From positions 124,001-188,000 of the forward strand of contig NZ_FQXB01000003.1 in NCBI RefSeq assembly GCF_900129845.1: a stretch of 64,000 bases of DNA, written 5' to 3'. Shown in pieces: positions 54,654-64,000 of this stretch. This DNA comes from Cognatiyoonia sediminum. GTDB lineage: Bacteria > Pseudomonadota > Alphaproteobacteria > Rhodobacterales > Rhodobacteraceae. Position numbers and translations under genes: made by a program. Every line of letters begins with the position of its first letter. The first letter of the stretch is position 1. The notes beneath the pieces were generated by a model. That model saw nothing but the letters and a program-made list of their open reading frames with translations. It searched no databases and was not told the origin of the DNA.

Positions 54654-56573
54654 TTAGTGAGGTGCGCTTCCAGTTGTCGCAGGTTTGGCTTCAAACCCTT
54701 CGACATATTGTTCCAAAATCCCCCGAATGGCATTGGCCGAAGCTGTCTCGCTGGCCTTCTGGAGATCTTTGAGGATTCTCGCCATCTCAAGTTGGGACAC
54801 CGATGCCTCCTCTGCGCGCAGGATTTTTTCGTGTGGCGTGGGAAGCGCATTGTCCCCGATCAGAAGCTCTTCGTGCATTTTTTCACCGGGTCGCAACCCG
54901 ACGATTTCAATCTCGATTTGTCCATTCGGATTGTTGTCGTCCTTGATCGTAAGGCCTGACAGCTCGATCATCCTTTTCGCCAGCTCTTTGATTGATACGG
55001 CTTTACCCATATCGAGCACGAAAACATCTCCACCAGTCGCGTAAGCGCCCGCCAAAAGGACAAGCCGCGCCGCTTCTGGAATGGTCATAAAATAGCGCGA
55101 GATATTGTCATGGGTCAGCGTGATCGGGCCGCCTTCGGCAATCTGTTTCTGGAACAGCGGGATAACCGAACCGGATGACCCCAATACATTACCAAACCGC
55201 ACCATAGCAAATTTGGATTCTGGCGTTCTTGTTTGAAGATCCTGCACGACCAGCTCCGCCAATCGCTTCGTCGCGCCCATCACATTCGTTGGCCGCACCG
55301 CTTTATCTGTAGACACCAGAATGAAACGCTCAACCTCGGCAGCGGCCGCGGCTTCCGCAACGGTTTGAGTACCGACGACATTGTTGAATGTCCCGACAAC
55401 CTCATTCGTTTCGATCAAGGGGACATGTTTGTAAGCTGCCGCGTGCAACACAATATCGACATTGGATTCGGCAAGAACCTCATCAACCGTCATCCGATCA
55501 CAGACCGAACCCAATCTCGCAATCAGCTCGACGCCCAATTGCTTCGCGGTCGCTGCAAGTTCTCTTTCGATGGAATAGAGTGCAAATTCGCTATGTTCGA
55601 ACAGAACCAACCGGTGTGGGTTACATCTTATGATCTGATTGCAAAGTTCTGATCCGATCGACCCACCTGCCCCAGTGACCAAAATGCTGCGCCCAGCATA
55701 GGTTCGAGCGATTTCAGGCGTATCCAAATCAACTTTGTCTCGGGCCAAAAGCATGTCAGCATCGACCGGTTGCAGTTTATCGACAATCCCGCTTTCGCCG
55801 ATCAGTTCGCTGTAAGATGGAAGCGCGTAAACTTCACAATCCAGTTTGGAGAGCTCTTTGATCTTCTGACGCCTGACCCCTTCAGTGGCCGACGGCATCG
55901 CCAACAAAACACGCTGCACGCGTTTATTGCGCACCATGACGGCGAGCTTTTCCGCTGAATAAACCGGGAGGCCCGCAATCGTCATGCTTTGAAGCGTTAC
56001 GTTGTCATCGACGAACAGCACCGGGCGCATCTCAAAATCTTGGCGCAACGCGGCCATAAGCTGAACGCCCGCAGAACCAGCGCCGTAAATTGCCACAGGG
56101 ACGCGTTCGCTATCTCGACCCGAGATGTACATGAGCAAAGAACGCGCGAGAATACGGACCAGTATGTGAAGCGTCAAAAAGACCGTTCCGAAGATCAATG
56201 GCATAGACCGAGGACCATCCAGGCGAAGGAGGTAACTGACAACGATCGCCACGACAGTCAGGCACATCGCCGCCACCACGCCACGCCCGATATCTTGAAC
56301 TTCAAAGGCAATGAGCTTGATACGATTGAGCTTGGTGAGGCTAAAAATGGGGAGAGATGCGAGCAAGACCAAAACAAACAATGGGATTGAATCTTGCAGT
56401 TGCTGTGTTTCAACCTGCACGCCAAATCGCAGTGAAAACGCCCAATACATGCTGATCGGCACCAAAGCACAATCAATCATCAACAGTATGGCTCGCTTTA
56501 CGCCTCGAGGTAATGAAGCCAAGTATTGAAACATATTTTGAACCCAAACAGTCGCTGCATAGGTAGCCATCAA
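54654..56573 (-). CDS. Membrane-bound UDP-sugar 4,6-dehydratase (CapD/PglF/WbpM family)
   Basis: 639 residues. Four N-terminal membrane helices (~25-140), a CoA-binding-like Rossmann domain with IYGAGSAG, then the SDR domain with TGAGGSIGSELCNQI and the active-site VSTDKAVRPTNVMGATKR. Produces UDP-4-keto-6-deoxy sugars such as those for QuiNAc or bacillosamine. It shares the locus with the phosphoglycosyl transferase. Start: ATG at 56571-56573, or the adjacent one three bases down. Confidence 0.92.
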   Translation of the reverse strand: MMATYAATVWVQNMFQYLASLPRGVKRAILLMIDCALVPISMYWAFSLRFGVQVETQQLQDSIPLFVLVLLASLPIFSLTKLNRIKLIAFEVQDIGRGVVAAMCLTVVAIVVSYLLRLDGPRSMPLIFGTVFLTLHILVRILARSLLMYISGRDSERVPVAIYGAGSAGVQLMAALRQDFEMRPVLFVDDNVTLQSMTIAGLPVYSAEKLAVMVRNKRVQRVLLAMPSATEGVRRQKIKELSKLDCEVYALPSYSELIGESGIVDKLQPVDADMLLARDKVDLDTPEIARTYAGRSILVTGAGGSIGSELCNQIIRCNPHRLVLFEHSEFALYSIERELAATAKQLGVELIARLGSVCDRMTVDEVLAESNVDIVLHAAAYKHVPLIETNEVVGTFNNVVGTQTVAEAAAAAEVERFILVSTDKAVRPTNVMGATKRLAELVVQDLQTRTPESKFAMVRFGNVLGSSGSVIPLFQKQIAEGGPITLTHDNISRYFMTIPEAARLVLLAGAYATGGDVFVLDMGKAVSIKELAKRMIELSGLTIKDDNNPNGQIEIEIVGLRPGEKMHEELLIGDNALPTPHEKILRAEEASVSQLEMARILKDLQKASETASANAIRGILEQYVEGFEAKPATTGSAPH

Positions 56574-56806
56574 TCCTCAATCAAAGCGCGAGTTACAAAT
56601 TTTTCCGTGCTCCGTAGATCTTTGGCCAGATCGCCTAGAAATTTAAAGGTAGGTTAGTTTCGACGAAACGCTTTGTCCATTCAGATCAATAAAAGAGGCC
56701 TACTTGTTGCCATTTCATGTCGAGCCTCGCAGCTCGCAAGCACAACCCTGAACTGAAGATCCTGAGAGCTGAGCATTTTTGATAACTCTCTGCACGAAAA
56801 CGAGAA

Positions 56807-60155
<3,349 letters not shown>

Positions 60156-60166
60156 CAGCGAAACCT

Positions 60167-61141
60167 TCAATAAAGCAAAGAAGATAGAATACTATCTGCC
60201 AAAGAAGGCGATCTTCGCCGCCTGATACGCGAATAATCTCTCAGATCAATGCGATTTAGGTGTTTTTTGTATCTTTCATTGAAAGCTGGCTTCACCTGAG
60301 GCTCAAGTCGCCCGTATGCCCACCGGGATGTCCTATGTACGAAAGACCAATAGTGATGCGCATACCTGCTCCGCAGTTCAGGTCTCGCGTCCAAAACATC
60401 GTAGGTTTCGTCAAGCGCATCAAACAGCGTCAATCGTACCTGTGAAGCCTGATTTGTCAGATTTGAACCTGAAGCCTCAACAATATGAGTACAAACTTCT
60501 GAGTCGATCAGCAAAATATCGTCGGCGAACAGCAAACTATACCAATGACCGAGAATATCATTATTAACCGGAGTTGATCCGTAGCGAAGGCCAACCTCCC
60601 GGAAGGTCTTGGTTCGAATGACCTTGTTCCAAGGATAGTTAGAGAACCCAAGCAGTGAGGCGGCGTCATCCAGTTTGACAGTTTTTCGCTTCGCCCGACC
60701 CATTATGTCAGACCATACTTTGCTATCGTTTAAGTTCATCGCGTCATGCGACGACGAAAGGCTCCGGCGATAGAAGTAAGGCATCATCGCAACGTCAGCG
60801 CCGCCCTCGTCCAAACCATTAATGGCGTCACAAATCACATCTGTATGGACAATATCATCCGCATCAAAAAAGATCGTGTAGCGTCCGACGGCTTTTTCAA
60901 ACCCTACATTTCGCGCTTTTCCCGCTCCTTGATTTGTGCCTTGAACAATACTCTCCACGTTCTCATGATCATCGGAAAACTGATTGGCTAAATCAACACT
61001 TCCGTCTGATGAACCATCATCGACAAGTATAACCTGAATTGAGAAATGTGAGATCGAAAGAAAGTCTTCTGTTAGAGTGCGAAGTGTATCTGCGGCATTG
61101 TAGACAGGTATAACAACCGACAGATCGTAACTTTCAGACAT
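60167..61141 (-). CDS. Glycosyltransferase family 2
   Basis: 324 residues. GT2 motifs: SVVIPVYNAADTLRTL, VDDGSSDGSVDL, and FFDADD. It is the first gene of the minus-strand glycosyl-transfer run that leads into Glf. Substrates are unknown. Confidence 0.88.
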   Translation of the reverse strand: MSESYDLSVVIPVYNAADTLRTLTEDFLSISHFSIQVILVDDGSSDGSVDLANQFSDDHENVESIVQGTNQGAGKARNVGFEKAVGRYTIFFDADDIVHTDVICDAINGLDEGGADVAMMPYFYRRSLSSSHDAMNLNDSKVWSDIMGRAKRKTVKLDDAASLLGFSNYPWNKVIRTKTFREVGLRYGSTPVNNDILGHWYSLLFADDILLIDSEVCTHIVEASGSNLTNQASQVRLTLFDALDETYDVLDARPELRSRYAHHYWSFVHRTSRWAYGRLEPQVKPAFNERYKKHLNRIDLRDYSRIRRRRSPSLADSILSSLLY

Positions 61142-61460
61142 TCGTTGCTTTCCAAATGTAAAAGGCGGAAATCGATTCCTAAAAACGTACTGTTACGGTC
61201 AATAGTGCAACCGCCCCTTTCAACCTCAAGGGGATGAGTAGATCAATCCGGATACGAAAGCAAACGACCATTTGATTGGTTCAATTTTTTAAGGAATGTT
61301 CCTATCACTACGACTCCTTACCAAAGTGTTTTAGTTTGGGGACATTTTTGAACTCAGATAGGGTTCGTTAGAAGACTTCTCGTTGACAATTAAAGGACTT
61401 TCCACTGAATGTTGGCCACTATACCCGATAAGCTGAAACCACTCTGAGAGAGGGCGCAAA
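61142..61460. other. Divergent intergenic region before the capsule exporter
   Basis: 319 bases between the minus-strand glycosyltransferase genes and the plus-strand exporter operon. AT-rich. A TTGACA (61383-61388) is present but has no convincing -10 partner, so I do not call a promoter. No RNA gene is visible. Confidence 0.45.
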
Positions 61461-62237
61461 TTGACTAAGACTGCCGAACTCGCAGCTCCACGTAGCGTGA
61501 TGGCTTTGGTGCTACGCGAAATGTCCTCCACCTATGGCAATTCACCTGGCGGTTATGTTTGGGCGGTTCTTCAACCAATAGGAATGATTGTCGTCTTATC
61601 GTTTGGTTTTTCACTTCTTTTTCGCACTCCCTCACTTGGCACCAGCTTCATTCTTTTCTACGCGACCGGTTATTTGCCCTACGACATGTATACTCAACTG
61701 TCGCAAAAGGTTGGCACCTCAATAAAATACTCTCGCTCGATGCTTACTTACCCAAGAGTGGTTTGGTTGGATGCGATCCTCGCTAGGTTTGTGCTCAACT
61801 TTCTTACACTGCTGACTGTTTTTTCTATCGTGATAACGGGCGTTCTATTGATCGTGAACACGCCAACAATAATATCGTTAACACCAATTCTTTTGGGGAT
61901 CTCAATCGCGGCCTTAGTCGGGCTCGGCGTGGGCGTTATGAATTGCCTGTTGGTGGGGCTTTTCCCTGTTTGGGGCATCATCTGGAAAATCGCTACTCGA
62001 CCAATGTTCATCGCTTCCGGCGTGCTCTTTATCTATGAGGATATGGGTGGCCTTGTTCAAACCATCCTATGGTGGAACCCAATCCTCCACGTAACTGGAT
62101 TGGTCCGATCAGGATTCTATGCGAGCTACGAAGCAAGTTATGTCTCGCTTACGTATTGTTTTGGCCTAGCATTGACTTTAATCTGCTTTGGACTGCTGTT
62201 CTTGCAGGCCAATCACAAGCAGATCGTCAACAATTGA
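61461..62237 (+). CDS. kpsM: Capsule polysaccharide ABC exporter permease (KpsM type)
   Basis: 258 residues, starting at TTG (61461), with six membrane helices. LREMSSTYGNSPGGYVWAVLQP is the ABC-2/KpsM-type cytoplasmic amphipathic start, and WWNPILHVTGLVRSGFY the conserved end. It forms the transmembrane part of a capsule or O-antigen exporter with the ATPase at 63448. Confidence 0.9.
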   Translation: MTKTAELAAPRSVMALVLREMSSTYGNSPGGYVWAVLQPIGMIVVLSFGFSLLFRTPSLGTSFILFYATGYLPYDMYTQLSQKVGTSIKYSRSMLTYPRVVWLDAILARFVLNFLTLLTVFSIVITGVLLIVNTPTIISLTPILLGISIAALVGLGVGVMNCLLVGLFPVWGIIWKIATRPMFIASGVLFIYEDMGGLVQTILWWNPILHVTGLVRSGFYASYEASYVSLTYCFGLALTLICFGLLFLQANHKQIVNN

Positions 62238-62254
62238 GATGACCTAGGATCAAT

Positions 62255-63439
62255 ATGGCAAAGACGCCTGCACAACCTAAACCTGCGGAAAACACTGCGC
62301 CAAAACAGTCGAAGCCAATTGCCGGACCGTCCCGAAAGAAAGGCAGGCATTGGGGCTTATTGCTCTATTTTGTCATTTTGGTTGTTTTGCCAATTGCTGC
62401 CGCTGTTTGGTACCTCAACACTAAAGCTGTGGACCAATATGCATCTACAGTGGCGTTTACTGTTCGGTCAGAAGATGTCAGCAGCGCGACAGATCTACTT
62501 GGAGGATTAGGTTCGACGTTCAGCGGGAGCACATCTACTGATACTGATATCCTTTACGAATTTATCCGCAGCCAACCACTTGTCGCGGCCGTCGATGAGC
62601 GTGTTGATCTAAAGTCGATCTACTCTCCGCCCCACGAAACAGACCCTATTTTCGGACTAAATCCGGATAGTACCATCGAAGAAATGACCGACTATTGGCA
62701 ACGCATGGTTAGGGTGTCCTACGATGCAAGCTCCGGTCTTATGGAACTTAGGGTCCTCGCGTTCAATCCCGAAGATGCAACAACGCTTGCCCAAGTCATC
62801 TTCGAAGAGAGTTCCGCGATGATTAACGATCTCTCCGCAATAGCCCGCGAAGATGCAACGCGTTACGCACGCGAAGATCTTGATCTCGCTCTCGAGCGAC
62901 TAAAAGGAGCCCGCGAAGCCTTGACATCTTTTCGGATCGCGAACGAAATTGTCGATCCTTCAGCTGATATTCAAGGGCAAGTCGGTCTCGTGAACACCTT
63001 GCAAGCGCAACTGGCCGAGGCGCTCATTGAATTAGACCTTCTGACCTCTTCCACTCGGGCAGGCGATCCAAGGTTGGTACAAACGGAAAAGCGTGTTGAA
63101 GTCATCGAAGAGCGCATCCGGCAAGAACGTCGCAAATTCGGTGTTGGCAGTGCAGTCGACGACAGCGGATACGCGACAACGATTGCTGAGTTCGAACGTT
63201 TGGCGGTTGACCGAGAATTTGCAGAACAAGCTTATGGGTTGGCACTTGCGGCCTTCGACAGCGCCAGAGCGGAAGCAAACCGACAAAGCCGGTATCTTGC
63301 GGCTTACATCGAGCCAACAATGGCAGAGAAATCCGAATTCCCCCAACGCCTATTGATGATCTTTATAGTAGCTCTCTTCAGTTTCCTGATTTGGTCAATC
63401 GGCTCGCTGGCATATTATGCTCTTCGGGACAGGCGCTAG
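62255..63439 (+). CDS. kpsE: Capsule polysaccharide export inner-membrane protein (KpsE/BexC/CtrB type)
   Basis: 394 residues. Disordered N terminus, membrane helix (~33-55), periplasmic Wzz-like domain with coiled coil (~190-330), C-terminal helix (~365-388) and the family end YIEPTMAEKSEFPQRLL. It connects the ABC exporter to the outer-membrane polysaccharide channel. Seventeen bases after the permease stop. Confidence 0.93.
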   Translation: MAKTPAQPKPAENTAPKQSKPIAGPSRKKGRHWGLLLYFVILVVLPIAAAVWYLNTKAVDQYASTVAFTVRSEDVSSATDLLGGLGSTFSGSTSTDTDILYEFIRSQPLVAAVDERVDLKSIYSPPHETDPIFGLNPDSTIEEMTDYWQRMVRVSYDASSGLMELRVLAFNPEDATTLAQVIFEESSAMINDLSAIAREDATRYAREDLDLALERLKGAREALTSFRIANEIVDPSADIQGQVGLVNTLQAQLAEALIELDLLTSSTRAGDPRLVQTEKRVEVIEERIRQERRKFGVGSAVDDSGYATTIAEFERLAVDREFAEQAYGLALAAFDSARAEANRQSRYLAAYIEPTMAEKSEFPQRLLMIFIVALFSFLIWSIGSLAYYALRDRR

Positions 63440-63447
63440 AATCTCCG

Positions 63448-64000
63448 ATGATCCGTCTCGAAAACGTCTCAAAGAGTTTTGCGACCCCGCGCGGCCCCAA
63501 AGTCGTGGCAGACAACATCAATGCTACATTTCCTTCGGGCGTCTCCGTCGCATTGTTGGGCCGCAATGGCGCGGGCAAATCGACATTGATGGGCATGATC
63601 GGAGGATCACTAAAACCAGACAGTGGGAATATCGATATACGAGGGTCCATTTCCTGGCCGGTTGGGTTCGCAGGTAGTTTTCACCGCGACCTGACGGGTG
63701 CGCAGAATACAAGATTTGTTGCCCGCGTTTATGGCGTCGATACGGATGAACTCCTAGAATTCACCGAAGAATTCGCCGAACTGGGCGCGCATTTCCATTT
63801 ACCAGTGCGACACTACTCATCCGGAATGAAATCTCGACTTGCTTTTGGGATTTCTATCGGAATTCCTTTCGATACCTATCTGGTAGACGAAGTGACCAGC
63901 GTGGGCGACGCAATTTTCAAACGGAAAAGTAGGATCATTTTCAAGGATCGTCTAAAGCAATCCGGTGCTGTTGTAGTTACCCATCAAATGGGTCAAGTCA
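63448..64000 (+). CDS. kpsT: Capsule polysaccharide ABC exporter ATPase (KpsT type), partial
   Basis: Runs off the window end after 184 codons. Walker A GRNGAGKST; signature HYSSGMKSRLAFG; Walker B YLVDEVTSVGD. This layout, with a short helical domain and D-loop ending SVGD, is that of KpsT/BexA exporters. Energises the permease at 61461. Confidence 0.94.
   Translation, partial: MIRLENVSKSFATPRGPKVVADNINATFPSGVSVALLGRNGAGKSTLMGMIGGSLKPDSGNIDIRGSISWPVGFAGSFHRDLTGAQNTRFVARVYGVDTDELLEFTEEFAELGAHFHLPVRHYSSGMKSRLAFGISIGIPFDTYLVDEVTSVGDAIFKRKSRIIFKDRLKQSGAVVVTHQMGQV

Overview
The window looks like a chromosomal segment of a marine alphaproteobacterium of the Rhodobacterales (Roseobacter group). 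The reasons are the gene content and order: an hslVU pair, a tsaE-amgK-murU-addB-addA-trxA run, the redox regulon genes regB-senC-regA, hemD followed by a bacterial Mic60-like gene and hemY, and a VPLPA-CTERM protein. This placement is inferred from gene families; no rRNA, tRNA or CRISPR array was seen.

Layout. 1-25981 is mostly core housekeeping: proteolysis, recombination, peptidoglycan recycling, redox sensing, S-adenosylhomocysteine turnover, tRNA t6A synthesis and heme synthesis. Three genes here carry point lesions: a PAS-domain protein (one-base frameshift near 11330), a GNAT acetyltransferase (in-frame stop at 15593) and an extensin-like protein (frameshift plus in-frame stop, 17998-18697). 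About 26000-38700 is a visibly AT-richer accessory region with isolated, wide-gap genes (tandem DUF333, DUF805, a Cds1-like cysteine desulfhydrase, NUDIX, a choloylglycine-hydrolase-like enzyme, HXXEE, DUF1996, iron alcohol dehydrogenase, a 4-coumarate-CoA-ligase-like enzyme, a VPLPA-CTERM protein). It also holds two mobile-element relics: a dead IS3-type transposase and the N-terminal stub of a tyrosine integrase.

38758-40546 is a TetR-controlled module with three operator-like palindromes. 40737-49227 is one long operon: two CoA ligases flanking a complete LIV-type ABC importer, which suggests uptake of a carboxylic acid followed by CoA activation.

49477-52962 is the most unusual part. A HExxH-type 2-oxoglutarate hydroxylase homologue, a stand-alone adenylating enzyme and a single carrier protein overlap in one minus-strand operon, and converge on a thioesterase-like alpha/beta protein with an apparent Cys nucleophile. 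Together they look like a dissected one-module NRPS that would activate, tether, hydroxylate and release or transfer one amino acid. It abuts a surface-polysaccharide locus (53034-64000): epimerase, phosphoglycosyl transferase, C4/C6-dehydratase, UDP-galactopyranose mutase, three GT2 glycosyltransferases, and the KpsM/KpsE/KpsT-type capsule exporter, whose ATPase runs off the window end.
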